A DNA stretch of 64,000 nt from CAWJPW01 sp963844845 (GTDB lineage: Bacteria; Acidobacteriota; Thermoanaerobaculia; Thermoanaerobaculales; Sulfomarinibacteraceae), in assembly GCA_963844845.1 (NCBI GenBank), contig CAWJPW010000010.1:124001-188000 (forward strand). The letters are read 5' to 3'. The position numbers and the translations under genes are program-made. Positions within the stretch are counted from its first letter, which is position 1; the number at the start of each line of letters is the position of its first letter. Under the pieces are notes generated by a model. That model ran no database searches, had not been told where the DNA came from, and saw only the letters and a list, made by a program, of their open reading frames with translations. Below are positions 25,984-35,536 of the stretch, one piece after another.

Positions 25984-26775
25984 TCACCCACCGTGCTGGA
26001 AGCTGGGGTAGAGCGTCATTCCGCCGTCCACGAACACGGTCGTACCGGTGACGTAGGAGGCCGCCTCCGAGCACAGCACCAGGGCCATCCGAGCGATCTC
26101 GTCCACTTCGCCCATGCGCGCCTGGGGGATCTTGGTGAGCAGGTCGGCCAGGCTCGCATCATCGCCCCACACGTTCCTGTTGATCGGCGTCTTGATCGCG
26201 CCCGGAGCGAGCGCCAGGACACGGATGCCGTGCGGAGCCGCTTCCTGGGCGAGCGTCTTGGTGAGCATCGACAGGCCGGCCTTGGCGGTGGTGTAGGCGC
26301 TGTAACCCTCCCAGGGAATCACCTCGTGCACCGAGGTCATGTTGAGGATCACGCCGCTGCCGCGGCTCACCATCGGACCCAGGGCGCGCCGGCAACACAG
26401 GAAGGCGCCCACCAGGTTCACGTCGATCACCTTCCGCCAGTCGCTGAGCTTCGCCTCCCAGGCGAGGGCGCGGGCGCCGTCGATTCCCGCGTTATTCACC
26501 AGGATGTCGATCCCGCCCCAGGCGGTCTCCACCCGGGTGAACATGTCCTCCACCGCGTCGGCATCGGAGACGTCGGCCTCCACCGCCATGGCGTGGGTAC
26601 CGGACGCCTCGATGGCCTCCACCACTTCTCTGGCGTCGTCGGGCCGGGCGACGTAGTTCACCGCAACGTTGGCGCCCGCGGTGCCCAGCGCCTGGGCAAT
26701 CGCCCTGCCGATCCCCGAGTTGGCTCCCGTCACCAACGTCCGCTTACCATCGAGCCGAATGTCCATCGTCGCCAT
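25984..26775 (-). CDS. Short-chain dehydrogenase, glucose 1-dehydrogenase type
   Basis: The 263-residue SDR has the NAD(P)-binding TGANSGIGRAIA motif, NNAG, the catalytic Ser in MTSVHEV and Tyr/Lys in YSAYTTAKA. The C-terminus VDGGMTLYPSFQHGG matches the signature tail of Bacillus-type glucose 1-dehydrogenases, which oxidise beta-D-glucose to gluconolactone with NAD(P)+. An in-frame ATG nine bases into the gene is an alternative start (MDIRLDGKR). It is convergent with the acyl-CoA synthetase gene and stands alone on its strand. Confidence 0.85.
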   Translation of the reverse strand: MATMDIRLDGKRTLVTGANSGIGRAIAQALGTAGANVAVNYVARPDDAREVVEAIEASGTHAMAVEADVSDADAVEDMFTRVETAWGGIDILVNNAGIDGARALAWEAKLSDWRKVIDVNLVGAFLCCRRALGPMVSRGSGVILNMTSVHEVIPWEGYSAYTTAKAGLSMLTKTLAQEAAPHGIRVLALAPGAIKTPINRNVWGDDASLADLLTKIPQARMGEVDEIARMALVLCSEAASYVTGTTVFVDGGMTLYPSFQHGG

Positions 26776-26991
26776 CCCTTCCCAACCGGGGCCCTCGGCC
26801 CCGAGCTCTGCCAGCGCCTCTGCCGCACCCGGCCGACGGCGCCCGTACCGGAGGCTATCCTGCTGCCCTTGGGGCTCCGGTACACCGTCTCGCAGGCGGT
26901 ATCGTGGACAGCCGGCGGCCGCTCGTGCCCAACACGTTACCCACCTTTCCGGCGGGCCGCCGCGGACCGAACCGATCTCTGTGGCTTCCGA

Positions 26992-27393
26992 TCAGAGCGA
27001 CCGAGGCTCCGCCCCCGCGGCGTCGCCGCTGGTCGACAGTACCGCCCGCACCGCTCCGTCAGGCGTCACGTCAAGCTCGTCGTGCTGCCGTCGGAGGTAC
27101 GGACAGGACTCGCTCGCCCTGCCGTCCTGCGCCGCTCCCACGCGGCGGCTCGGCCACGGGCAGCCAGCGGCCGCCGCGGCCGCGAGATAGGGACAGCTCC
27201 CGGCGGCCGCTTCGGCGCCGAGGTACGGACAGCGTCCGTCGACGGTGACCTCGACCGCCGGCACGACTCCCTGCACCGGCGCCGCCGCGAGCGCGCCGGC
27301 AGCCGGAGCGAACGACATCGGAGCCAGTGCCAGAACGAGCGCAGCGGCGGCGACCCCGTAGATGAACACGTACGCGAAAGCCTTCTTGAGCAT
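26992..27393 (-). CDS. Exported small protein with repeated CPYL motifs
   Basis: The ATG at 27393 follows GGAGGTCAGCA. A signal or N-terminal membrane helix (AYVFIYGVAAAALVLALAPM) leads into a 90-residue tail in which short Cys-Pro units recur: GRCPYLGAEAAAG, SCPYLAAAAAAG, CPWPSRR and SESCPYLRRQ. The spacing of the first three is regular (about 14 residues). I do not recognise the family. Cys-Pro dipeptides can be heme-regulatory motifs, and the paired cysteines could also bind metal or form disulfides; none of this is shown. It sits upstream of glucose dehydrogenase on the same strand, with 216 bases between. Confidence 0.65.
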   Translation of the reverse strand: MLKKAFAYVFIYGVAAAALVLALAPMSFAPAAGALAAAPVQGVVPAVEVTVDGRCPYLGAEAAAGSCPYLAAAAAAGCPWPSRRVGAAQDGRASESCPYLRRQHDELDVTPDGAVRAVLSTSGDAAGAEPRSL

Positions 27394-27582
27394 TGCTGAC
27401 CTCCACTCACGAGAACGCGTCTCGCTCCCGGAGATTCCACCTCACGCCCCCAGGGTACGAAGGCCCGCCGGGTGCGCGGCGCGGGACCTACCGCAGCCTG
27501 CAGGTGTGGCCCGGCCGCGGCATCCTCCCCGGCGGTCGTCCTCGTTCATCGCGGCCGCGCTGTGCAGCCCGCACACACGCAA

Positions 27583-27618
27583 CAAGGCGCCCACCCTGCG
27601 GACAGGGAGAGCGCCTTG
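27583..27618 (-). terminator. Hairpin after the exported-protein gene
   Basis: CAAGGCGC (27583-27590) pairs with GCGCCTTG (27611-27618), and inside the loop CCCTG pairs with CAGGG. Read on the minus strand it follows the 27666-28124 gene and is succeeded by TTG-rich sequence, so it may end that transcript. Confidence 0.45.
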
Positions 27619-27665
27619 CCTTGAGCTCAGCTTTGATGCGCCGCATCCCGCGACGCGAGATACCG

Positions 27666-28124
27666 CTACGAGCTCTTGCTCATGCCCATGTGACGCGTGC
27701 TGGCCTGCACGGCCTTGCGCGTGGGCTTCATACTGCCGTCGGCGAGGAGCCGCTCCTCGGCATGACCTTCCTCGATCTGGCGGCCGGGATCGTCCCCCCC
27801 GATCCAGATCTGCGAGAGGAAGTTCTCACCGCCGAGCTGGTCGAAGACCACCTCGGTCTGCTGCGCCGGAACGGGCTCCGGCGCGTCCTTGGCGAAGAGC
27901 TCGACGTGCACGTTGCCCTTGGCGTTGGTGAGCGTCCACACGGCGGGATCCTCGGCCTCGGAGCGCTGAAGCACGTAGTGACCAGCTGGCAGCGTGGTGT
28001 TCACTGCGACGAACTGGAAGGGAACGTTGACGTCGATGGTGCCGTAGCCCTCGGCTGCCGCAGGCGCAGCCCAGAACGCCGTGACCAGGGCCATGGTTGC
28101 GATGAGGACGAGTGACCTTCTCAT
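27666..28124 (-). CDS. Exported protein of unknown function
   Basis: The start at 28124 has GGAAGGAG nearby; an ATG at 28151 is a less likely alternative. The 152-residue product has a signal peptide (SLVLIATMALVTAFWAAPAAA). The mature protein opens IDVNVPFQFVAVNTTLPAGH, followed by YVLQ and VWTLTNAKGNVHVELFA, then EVVFDQLGGENFLSQIWIGG. This pattern, a beta-rich domain starting with VPF-x-F-x-V and TLPAG-x-Y, is one I associate with a protein family abundant in Acidobacteriota. Its function is unknown. It shares orientation with the CPYL-repeat gene downstream, but a hairpin lies between them. Confidence 0.7.
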   Translation of the reverse strand: MRRSLVLIATMALVTAFWAAPAAAEGYGTIDVNVPFQFVAVNTTLPAGHYVLQRSEAEDPAVWTLTNAKGNVHVELFAKDAPEPVPAQQTEVVFDQLGGENFLSQIWIGGDDPGRQIEEGHAEERLLADGSMKPTRKAVQASTRHMGMSKSS

Positions 28125-28448
28125 GTCGTACTCCTTCCGAGCGCCCTGCATGGTGGGTTCGCGATGGTTGCAGGACTCATCTACCGGGCCGCTCGCTCAG
28201 GTGCCCGCCTCTGCCCGCGGGAGCACACGGCGGCTCCTCGCGATGGCGGGTACGTTGCTCGATTCCGGGTTCTCGACAAGGTCGGCCGACCTCTCGTAAC
28301 GGCGAGATCCGATCTCGTTCCGTCCACCTTCCATAACCCGCCGAGGCCCCCGACTCTTCCCTGCCCGGATGCCCGAGACCGAGATCCACTCGGCCGCTCA
28401 CGTGGAGGGAGGGTGGCGCATCGGGTTGCGACCTGCTTTACTTCCTGC

Positions 28449-29222
28449 ATGCGGGTTGCCACCTGGAACGTGAACGGCCTGCGCGCCCGCCTCGAGGTCG
28501 TACGCCGCTGGCTCGAGGCCGAGGCACCCGACCTGGTCGGGCTGCAGGAGCTCAAGCTCGAAGAGGAGCACTTTCCCCACGACGCCTTCGCCGAGCTCGG
28601 CTACCACGCCGCGGTGCTCGGCCAGAAGGCATGGAACGGAGTCGCGGTGCTCTCCCGCGAAGAGGCTTCGGTCGTACGGCGGGGGCTTCCGGGGCAGGAG
28701 GAGATGGGTGCCAGGCTGCTCACCGCGAAGGTGGCGGGCCTGACCTTCGCCACGGTCTACGTGCCCAACGGCAAGCATCTCGAGCACCCTGACTTCCAGC
28801 GCAAGTTGGCGTGGCTCGACGACCTGACGCGCCTGCTCAACGAGGCCCACGATCCGGCCGATGCACTGGTGCTGTGCGGCGACTTCAACATCTGCCCCGC
28901 CCCCATCGACAGCTGGAACGAGACCGCCCTGGAGGGCTCCATCTTCCACACGCACGCCGAACGCGAACGCGTGGCCCGGCTCGTCGAGTGGGGTTTGGTC
29001 GACATCTTCCGCGAGCTTCACCCCGAGCGCCAGGAGTTCTCGTGGTGGGACTACCGGGGCGGCGCGTTCCACCGGCGGCACGGCCTGCGCATCGACTTCC
29101 TCCTCGCCACACGCAGCGTCCTCGCCCGCACCCGCGCCGCCGAGATCCACCGCGAGTGGCGGAAGAAGCAGGACGGGCTCACGCCGTCGGACCACGCCCC
29201 GGTGGTCATGGACGTCGAGTAG
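28449..29222 (+). CDS. xth: Exodeoxyribonuclease III (AP endonuclease)
   Basis: The 257-residue protein has the full set of ExoIII family residues: WNVNGLRARL, GLQELKLEEEHFP with the metal-binding Glu, NGVAVLSR, VYVPNGKH, LCGDFNICP, and the C-terminal RIDFLLAT and SDHAPV with the catalytic His. It nicks DNA at abasic sites and trims 3' ends in base-excision repair. The start ATG at 28449 has no clear ribosome-binding site. Its 3' end runs into a repeat and hairpin shared with the convergent transporter gene. Confidence 0.92.
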   Translation: MRVATWNVNGLRARLEVVRRWLEAEAPDLVGLQELKLEEEHFPHDAFAELGYHAAVLGQKAWNGVAVLSREEASVVRRGLPGQEEMGARLLTAKVAGLTFATVYVPNGKHLEHPDFQRKLAWLDDLTRLLNEAHDPADALVLCGDFNICPAPIDSWNETALEGSIFHTHAERERVARLVEWGLVDIFRELHPERQEFSWWDYRGGAFHRRHGLRIDFLLATRSVLARTRAAEIHREWRKKQDGLTPSDHAPVVMDVE

Positions 29223-29248
29223 GGGTACGCGAAGGCGCTCGTCGGTAG

Positions 29249-29367
29249 AGAGTGAAGAGTACGAGGTGGCGCGCTCCACGAGTGGAGCGCCTCTCCACGC
29301 TTGCCCCCGGGTCGGCGTCTCACGACGGCATCGTGGGGAACGCTTCTCAGTCTTTACTCTTCACTCT
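29249..29367. repeat. Inverted pair of AGAGTGAAGAGTA repeats around a convergent-gene junction
   Basis: AGAGTGAAGAGTA at 29249-29261 is repeated exactly, inverted, at 29355-29367, where it supplies the stop codon of the transporter gene. The two copies enclose the junction of two convergent genes. Related copies lie at 54987-55015 and, less closely, at 52114-52127. Confidence 0.7.
29271..29290. terminator. Bidirectional hairpin between xth and the transporter gene
   Basis: GCGCTCCAC pairs perfectly with GTGGAGCGC around a two-base GA loop. It is placed between two converging stops and inside the inverted AGAGTGAAGAGTA pair, and is the likely transcription stop for both genes. Confidence 0.5.
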
Positions 29368-30719
29368 TTGTCGGGTGGGTGGGGGCCCAATGCCGGTGTC
29401 TCGGCTCCCGCAGCCAGACCTTCGGCCACCTCGGGGGTGATTCCCTTGCGCACGTAGATGGGCCGTACCACCGCACGTAGCGCCGGCAACCGGGTGGCGA
29501 ACAACACCGCGCCGGCGAAGCAGAGGCCGCCGCCGACCGCCACCGTCAGGGGAGCCCCCACCCGGCTCGCGACCGCGCCGGCGAGGAGGTTTCCCAGCGG
29601 CATGATGCCCATGAAGGCGAAGGCATAAAGGCTCATGACGCGACCCCGCTTGTCGTCGTCGACGATCGTCTGCAGCACGATGTTGCCGGCGGCCAGGAGG
29701 AGCATCTGACCGACCCCGAGAAGCGGGGCGAGCACCAGCGAGAGCCACAGGCGTCGCGAGAGGGCGAAGGCGATGAGCGCGACACCGAGCAGCGCCGGCG
29801 CTGCGGCGATCACCCGACCGAGGCCGCGCACCGTGGAGCGTGAGGCCAGGTAGAGGGCACCAGCCAGGGCGCCGATGCCGACGCCGGCCATGAGCAGGCC
29901 GAAGGAGCCCGCGCCGCTGCCCAGTACGTGCTTCACGAACACCGGCAGCAGCGAGTTGTAGGGCAGCCCCGCCAGGCTCACCAGGCTCAGCAGGAGCAGA
30001 AGGGAGCGGATGGGCGGCGAGGCGAGGGCGTAGCGCACCCCCTCCACCAGGTCCCGAAGGGGCCTCTGCTGCCCGGTACGCCGTGGGCGCGGCCGCAGGC
30101 GCATCGCGAGCAGCGCGACGATCACCGCCAGAAAGCTCAACGCGTTCAACGCGAAGCAGACACCCGGGTTGAAGGCCGCCACCAGCACACCGCCCAGGGC
30201 CGGCCCCACCAGCCGCCCGGCGTTGACGATGGAGCTGTTCAGGGCGATGGCGTTGTTGAGGTCCTCCGGGGAGTCCACCATCTCCACGACGAAGGCCTGC
30301 CGCGTGGGGATGTCCACCGCGTTGCCAACCCCGAGCCACAGCGAAAGGAGGACGATCTCCGAGATCGTGAGGCGCCCGCTCAGCGTCAGTGCGGCCAGCA
30401 CCACCGCCTGCACCATCATGAGGAGCTGGGTGCCCACCACCGTGTGGTGGCGGTTCCAGCGGTCGGCGAAGACCCCGGCCAGTGGCGTGAGCACCAGACC
30501 CGGGATCTGGCTCGAGAAGGCCACCACCCCCAGCCACAGCGCGGCGGTCCGCTCGTCGGAGAAGAGCGACCCCACCAGCCAGAGCAGCGCCATGCGCTGC
30601 ATCCAGGTGCCCACCAACGACACGCCCTGGCCGAAGAAGAAGAGACGATAGTTGCGCGAGCGCAGCGCCCGTCCCATCATCCGCAGCCGGGCGGGGCTCA
30701 GCGACTTGAGCACGGCCAT
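29361..30719 (-). CDS. Major facilitator superfamily transporter (EntS/MFS_3 type)
   Basis: The ATG at 30719 follows GAGGGGAGGGG. The 452-residue protein has about 12 membrane helices, the family's cytoplasmic loop GVFADRWNRHHTVV between helices 2 and 3 (an A-like motif), and a long central loop with RLRPRPRRTG. Proteins of this subgroup, typified by the enterobactin exporter EntS, move small molecules out of the cell. The substrate is unknown. The upstream 250 bases separate it from the divergent repeat-protein gene. Confidence 0.85.
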   Translation of the reverse strand: MAVLKSLSPARLRMMGRALRSRNYRLFFFGQGVSLVGTWMQRMALLWLVGSLFSDERTAALWLGVVAFSSQIPGLVLTPLAGVFADRWNRHHTVVGTQLLMMVQAVVLAALTLSGRLTISEIVLLSLWLGVGNAVDIPTRQAFVVEMVDSPEDLNNAIALNSSIVNAGRLVGPALGGVLVAAFNPGVCFALNALSFLAVIVALLAMRLRPRPRRTGQQRPLRDLVEGVRYALASPPIRSLLLLLSLVSLAGLPYNSLLPVFVKHVLGSGAGSFGLLMAGVGIGALAGALYLASRSTVRGLGRVIAAAPALLGVALIAFALSRRLWLSLVLAPLLGVGQMLLLAAGNIVLQTIVDDDKRGRVMSLYAFAFMGIMPLGNLLAGAVASRVGAPLTVAVGGGLCFAGAVLFATRLPALRAVVRPIYVRKGITPEVAEGLAAGAETPALGPHPPDKE

Positions 30720-30969
30720 CCCCTCCCCTCCTCGAGCCCGTCCCGACGTCTTCAGGGCGAGGCTCCACGGTACGACACGCGGGCTCTTCCCTCCAGCCCT
30801 CACGGCCACCGGTGCCGGCCCCGCAGGGCGCAGCCCGCGGCAGGGTACAGCGGACCGCCCTGGGCCCCGACGCCAGCGACCCTCGCTTTTCACCATCCGA
30901 TGAAGTATCATTGAGCGCGACCCGATCTCACATGACGGCCCCCGGCCACGACGCAGGGATGGTGCTCCC

Positions 30970-33900
30970 ATGACTAGGCTCCCACCGCGCTCCACCGTGC
31001 TCACCTTCGTTCTCACCGCTGTCGTCGTGATCGTCTCGAGCGCCGGCACCGAGGCACAGCAGATCGCCCCGGGATTCTCCAAGTCTTTCAACCCAAGCAC
31101 TATAGGTCCTGGAAGCCAGAGCGCCCTGACATTTGCGATCGACAACTCGGACTTCCCCAGCCCGGTCACGGACCTCGCCTTCACCGACACCCTGCCCGCC
31201 GGAGTCGTCATCGCGTCGCCGCCTGTGGCGTTCTCCACCTGCGGCGCCGGCGTCGTCTCGGCGCCCGCCGGCGGCTCGACGGTCACGCTGGCCGGCGGCA
31301 CGCTGCCGTCCTTCGCGGTCTGCGTCGTCTCCGTGAACGTCACCTCCAGCGTGGCGGGGACCCACACCAACGTCTCGGGCGACCTCACCTCCAGCGCCGG
31401 GAACAGCGGCACGGCCACCGCCGACCTCATCGTGGACGCCGGCAGGCCAGGGTTCAGCAAGAGCTTCGCGCCGGCTACCATCGGCCTGAACGGCACGAGC
31501 ACGCTGACCTTCACCGTCGACAACTCGGCGAACGCGTCCCTCGCCTTCAATCTCGCCTTCTCCGATGCGCTCCCGCTAGGCGTGGCCGTCGCCGATCCTG
31601 CCAACACCGCCAACACCTGTGCCGGGAGCCTCACCGCTGTACCGGGCACGACCGCGATCACCTTCTTCTCCGGACTCGTCGCCGCCAACGGCACCTGCTC
31701 GATCTCGGTGGACGTGGCGGGATTGGCGGCCGGGAGCCACGGCAACATCAGTAGTCCGCTCACCTCGAACCTGGGGACGAGCGGCTTTGCCGGCGCCGTT
31801 CTCGACGTGGAGCTCAACGCCCTCAACAAGGCGTTCGTCGACGACCCGGCGCCGCCGGGCGGCACGGTCACGCTGCGCTTCACCCTGACCAACTTCGACC
31901 GCAGCCAGAACCTCACCGGCATCACCTTCACCGACGACCTCGATGCCACGCTGAGCGGGCTGGTGGCGACCGGGCTGCCGGCCAGCGACGTCTGCGGCGC
32001 CGGATCGAGCCTCACTGGCACCGACCTGCTCACGCTCGCCGGAGGCACTCTCCCGCCGGAAGGCTCCTGCACCTTCGACGTGACCCTCCAGGTCCCCGCC
32101 GGCGCGACCGGGGGCTCGTACACGAATACCACCAGCACGGTCAGCGCCGACCTCGGCGGCGCGCCGGCGGAGCTCCCCGCCGCCAGCGACGACCTCCGGA
32201 TCGTCGCTTACCCGGTACTGACCAAGACCTTCACCGACGACCCGGTGATCCCCGGTGGCACCGTCACCCTGGAGTTCACCCTCACCAACACCGACTCCGG
32301 CTCGAGCGCCACGGGCATCACCTTCCTCGACGACCTCAGCGTGGGCCTGCCCGGCGTCGTCGCCACGGCCCTCCCCGCCTCAGGCTTCTGCGGCGCCGGC
32401 TCGACGATCATCGGCACGTCCTCGTTCTTCGTCAGCAACGCCAACCTCGCCGCCGGCGACTCGTGTACCTTCGACGTCACTCTGCAGATCCCCGCCGTCT
32501 ACCCGTCGGGTACCTACACCAACACCACCAGCACCGTCACGGCCACCGTGGGCGGGACCCCGGTGACCGGCCCAGCCGCCACCGACGACCTCGTCGTGGT
32601 GGCCGCGCCGAGCCTCGCCAAGGCCTTCGTCGATGACCCGGTCGCCGCGGGCGGGACGGTGACGCTCAGCTTCACCCTCACAGCCGACGCGGGGTCCCCC
32701 GGCGAGGCCACCGACATCACCTTCACCGACGACCTCAACGCAACCCTGCCCGGGCTGGTTGCCCTGGGCCTGCCGGCCAACGACGTCTGCGGCGCCGGCT
32801 CCCAGATCTCCGGCACCTCCCTGCTCACCTTCACCGGTGGCACCCTGTCACCGGGGGAGTCCTGCTCGTTCAACGTCACGCTCCATGTTCCAATGGCGGC
32901 CGCACCGGGCAGCTACATGAACACGACCAGCTCGCTCTCGGCCACCGTCTCCGGGCTGGCCACCACCTCAGGCCCCGCCACCGACAACCTCGACGTCGCC
33001 GGACTGCTGGTGAGCAAGATCTTCCCCGACAGCCCGGCGGTGGCCGGCGGCACGGTCACCCTCGAGTTCACCCTCCAGAACGTGGACCCGTCTGCGAGCA
33101 TCACCAACATCGCTTTCACCGACGACCTCGGCACCGTGCTCTCGGGCCTGGCCGCCACCGGCCTGCCGATGAGCGACGTGTGCGGTGCGGGCTCCCAGAT
33201 CTCCAACGCCTCGACGGTGCTCATCTTCACCGGCGGGTCGCTCGGGCCGTCGACCTCGTGTACGTTCAGCATTTCCCTCGACGTACCGGCAGCCGCGGCC
33301 GCAGGGTTGTACACCAACCGCACCGCCACGATCACCGCCGACGTCGATGGCAACCCGACGACGGTGCCGCCGGCGCTCGCCAGCTTCGAGGTGGTCGACC
33401 CGCTCACCCTCGCCAAGAGCTTCGTCAACGACCCGGTGGCTCCCGGCAGCACCGTGACGCTGCGCTTCACCGTCACCAACCAGCACCCGACCGAGGCGCT
33501 CACCGGTGTCAGCTTCTCCGACGACCTGGGCGCGGCTCTCAGCGGCCTCGCCGCGGTGGGCCTGCCGGCCAGCGACGTGTGCGGCGCCGGGTCCCAGATT
33601 GCGGGCACGAGCGTGCTCACGCTCACCGGTGGCAACCTGTCGGCCGCCAGCTCGTGTACGTTTGACGTCACCCTGCAGGTGCCGGCGGCGCTGTCGCTCG
33701 GCTCACCAATCGTCAACACCACCAGCAATGTGACAGGTTTGCTGGGAGGCGTCGGCGTCGCCGGCGCGCCGGCCAGCGACACGCTCCTCATCGCCTTCGT
33801 CAGCTTCGCCAAGGCCTTCGCCGGCCCGGCGGCCCCGGGGGGCGTCACGACGCTGACGTTCTCGCTGGTCAACCTCGATCCCAGCTCCGCCGTGAGTAAT

Positions 33901-35397
33901 CTCACCTTCGTCGACGACCTCAACGCGATGATCCCGGGACTCGTCGCCACCGGCCTTCCCCTCATCAACGTGTGCGGTGCGGGCTCGCAGGTCACCGGCA
34001 CGTCCCTCATCGCCTTCGTCGGCGGCAGCCTCCCCGCGGGCGGCAGCTGCTCCTTCGACGTCACCGTGCAGGTCCCCCAGGCGGCCTCGCCCGGGAGCTT
34101 CGTCAACACCACGAGCGACCTGTCCTCAGCCGGCTTGAAGGTGAGCGACCCGGCCAGCGACACGCTCCAGGTCGAGCCCCCGCCGAGCTTCGCCAAGGTC
34201 TTCGACCCCGGCCTGATCGGCGCTGGCGGCGTGAGCACGCTCACCTTCACCATCGACAACACGGGGAGCACGACGCCCACAACCGACCTCGCGTTCACCG
34301 ACGATCTGCCGGCGGGGGTGGTGGTCGCCTCGCTTCCCAACGCCTCCACCACCTGCACCGGAGGCACTCTCACAGCCGCCGCCGGCACCGGCACCGTCAG
34401 CTACAGCGGAGGGACGGTGGCGGCCGGCGCCAGCTGTATCATCCAGGCGGACGTCACCGCGGCAGACCCCGGAACCTACGTCAACACGAGCGGCACGCTC
34501 ACCTCCTCGCTGGGCTCCAGCGGTACTGCCAGCTCCACGCTCCAGGTCGCGCCGCTGCCCGTGCTCGGCAAGAGCTTCAACCCCGACGTGGTCGGCCCGG
34601 GTGGCACCGCGACCCTGACCCTCACCATTGACAACAGCGGTAGCACCGTCCCCGCCTCCGGTCTCGACTTCACCGACAACCTGCCGGCCGGGATGGTGGT
34701 GGCGACCCCGCCCAACGCCTCGACCACCTGCACCGGCGGCGTCCTCACCGCGAGCGCCGGCTCGGGAACGATGAGCTACAGCGGCGGCACGGTCGCCGCC
34801 GGCGCCAGCTGTACGGTCCAGGCGGACGTCACCGTCGCCGACCTGGGTTCCTACCTCAACACCACCGGCGACCTCGCTTCGTCGCTGGGCGTCAGCCCCC
34901 CCGCCAGCGCCACGCTCCAGGCGGCGCCGCCACCCCTGCTCAGCAAGAGCTTCGCGCCGGGGGTGATGGGTGTGGGGGGCGTCGCGACCCTCACGCTCAC
35001 CATCGACAACAGCGCCGGCCCCGCGGCCGTAACCGGCCTCGACGTCACCGACAACCTGCCCGCCGGCATGGTCGTGGCCAACCCGTCGAATGCCTCCACA
35101 ACCTGCACCGGCGGCACTCTCACCGCGGACGTTGGTTCAGGGACGGTGAGCTACACCGGTGGCACGGTTGCCGCCGCCACCAGCTGTACGGTCCAGGCGG
35201 ACGTCACCGTCGCCGACGCGGGGAACTACGTCAACACCACCGGCGACCTCGCCTCGTCGCTGGGCGTGACCGGCCCGGCCGCTGCCACCCTGCAGGCCGC
35301 CCAGTTCGGAATACCGGTCCTGCGCTGGTGGGGCCTGCTCCTGCTCATCGGAGTACTCGCGGGCGTCGGCTCCTGGCTCCTGGCGGTGCGGCGCTGA
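30970..35397 (+). CDS. Giant secreted/surface repeat protein (DUF11-like repeats) with IPTL-CTERM-like tail
   Basis: The 1475-residue protein has a signal peptide (VLTFVLTAVVVIVSSAGTEA) and then 11 tandem domains of about 100-130 residues. Each starts near F-x-K-x-F-x-x-x-x-x-x-G and contains a T-L-x-F-T-x-x-N strand, a FTDDL core, VCGAGS or TCTGGT, an SCTF/SCTV strand and an NTTS/NTTG end. These look like DUF11/DUF7933-type immunoglobulin-like repeats. The last three are closest to each other, also at DNA level. The C-terminus (FGIPVLRWWGLLLLIGVLAGVGSWL, then AVRR) matches an IPTL-CTERM sorting signal: IP-x-L, WG, membrane helix, basic end. Likely role: adhesion or surface structure. Confidence 0.88.
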   Translation: MTRLPPRSTVLTFVLTAVVVIVSSAGTEAQQIAPGFSKSFNPSTIGPGSQSALTFAIDNSDFPSPVTDLAFTDTLPAGVVIASPPVAFSTCGAGVVSAPAGGSTVTLAGGTLPSFAVCVVSVNVTSSVAGTHTNVSGDLTSSAGNSGTATADLIVDAGRPGFSKSFAPATIGLNGTSTLTFTVDNSANASLAFNLAFSDALPLGVAVADPANTANTCAGSLTAVPGTTAITFFSGLVAANGTCSISVDVAGLAAGSHGNISSPLTSNLGTSGFAGAVLDVELNALNKAFVDDPAPPGGTVTLRFTLTNFDRSQNLTGITFTDDLDATLSGLVATGLPASDVCGAGSSLTGTDLLTLAGGTLPPEGSCTFDVTLQVPAGATGGSYTNTTSTVSADLGGAPAELPAASDDLRIVAYPVLTKTFTDDPVIPGGTVTLEFTLTNTDSGSSATGITFLDDLSVGLPGVVATALPASGFCGAGSTIIGTSSFFVSNANLAAGDSCTFDVTLQIPAVYPSGTYTNTTSTVTATVGGTPVTGPAATDDLVVVAAPSLAKAFVDDPVAAGGTVTLSFTLTADAGSPGEATDITFTDDLNATLPGLVALGLPANDVCGAGSQISGTSLLTFTGGTLSPGESCSFNVTLHVPMAAAPGSYMNTTSSLSATVSGLATTSGPATDNLDVAGLLVSKIFPDSPAVAGGTVTLEFTLQNVDPSASITNIAFTDDLGTVLSGLAATGLPMSDVCGAGSQISNASTVLIFTGGSLGPSTSCTFSISLDVPAAAAAGLYTNRTATITADVDGNPTTVPPALASFEVVDPLTLAKSFVNDPVAPGSTVTLRFTVTNQHPTEALTGVSFSDDLGAALSGLAAVGLPASDVCGAGSQIAGTSVLTLTGGNLSAASSCTFDVTLQVPAALSLGSPIVNTTSNVTGLLGGVGVAGAPASDTLLIAFVSFAKAFAGPAAPGGVTTLTFSLVNLDPSSAVSNLTFVDDLNAMIPGLVATGLPLINVCGAGSQVTGTSLIAFVGGSLPAGGSCSFDVTVQVPQAASPGSFVNTTSDLSSAGLKVSDPASDTLQVEPPPSFAKVFDPGLIGAGGVSTLTFTIDNTGSTTPTTDLAFTDDLPAGVVVASLPNASTTCTGGTLTAAAGTGTVSYSGGTVAAGASCIIQADVTAADPGTYVNTSGTLTSSLGSSGTASSTLQVAPLPVLGKSFNPDVVGPGGTATLTLTIDNSGSTVPASGLDFTDNLPAGMVVATPPNASTTCTGGVLTASAGSGTMSYSGGTVAAGASCTVQADVTVADLGSYLNTTGDLASSLGVSPPASATLQAAPPPLLSKSFAPGVMGVGGVATLTLTIDNSAGPAAVTGLDVTDNLPAGMVVANPSNASTTCTGGTLTADVGSGTVSYTGGTVAAATSCTVQADVTVADAGNYVNTTGDLASSLGVTGPAAATLQAAQFGIPVLRWWGLLLLIGVLAGVGSWLLAVRR

Positions 35398-35536
35398 GGG
35401 GGCGCCCCGCGCATCGCGTCGTCAGCCGTGGCTGACCCACCACCGAGGCCCGCCCGGGCGGCGGGGGCGAGCCGGTCGCGGACCTGCCAACCCCCGCACA
35501 ACGGCGGACGCACGACACCGAGGCGCGCCGTTGTCC

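Noticed and set aside
30720..32138. N-terminal extension of the MFS transporter to a 925-codon frame
   Set aside because: The extra part is antisense to the repeat-protein gene and lacks membrane helices; the ATG at 30719 has its own ribosome-binding site and begins the transporter.
32913..34394. Long minus-strand frame inside the repeat-protein gene
   Set aside because: It is the periodic antisense shadow of the tandem repeats, with no start signal.
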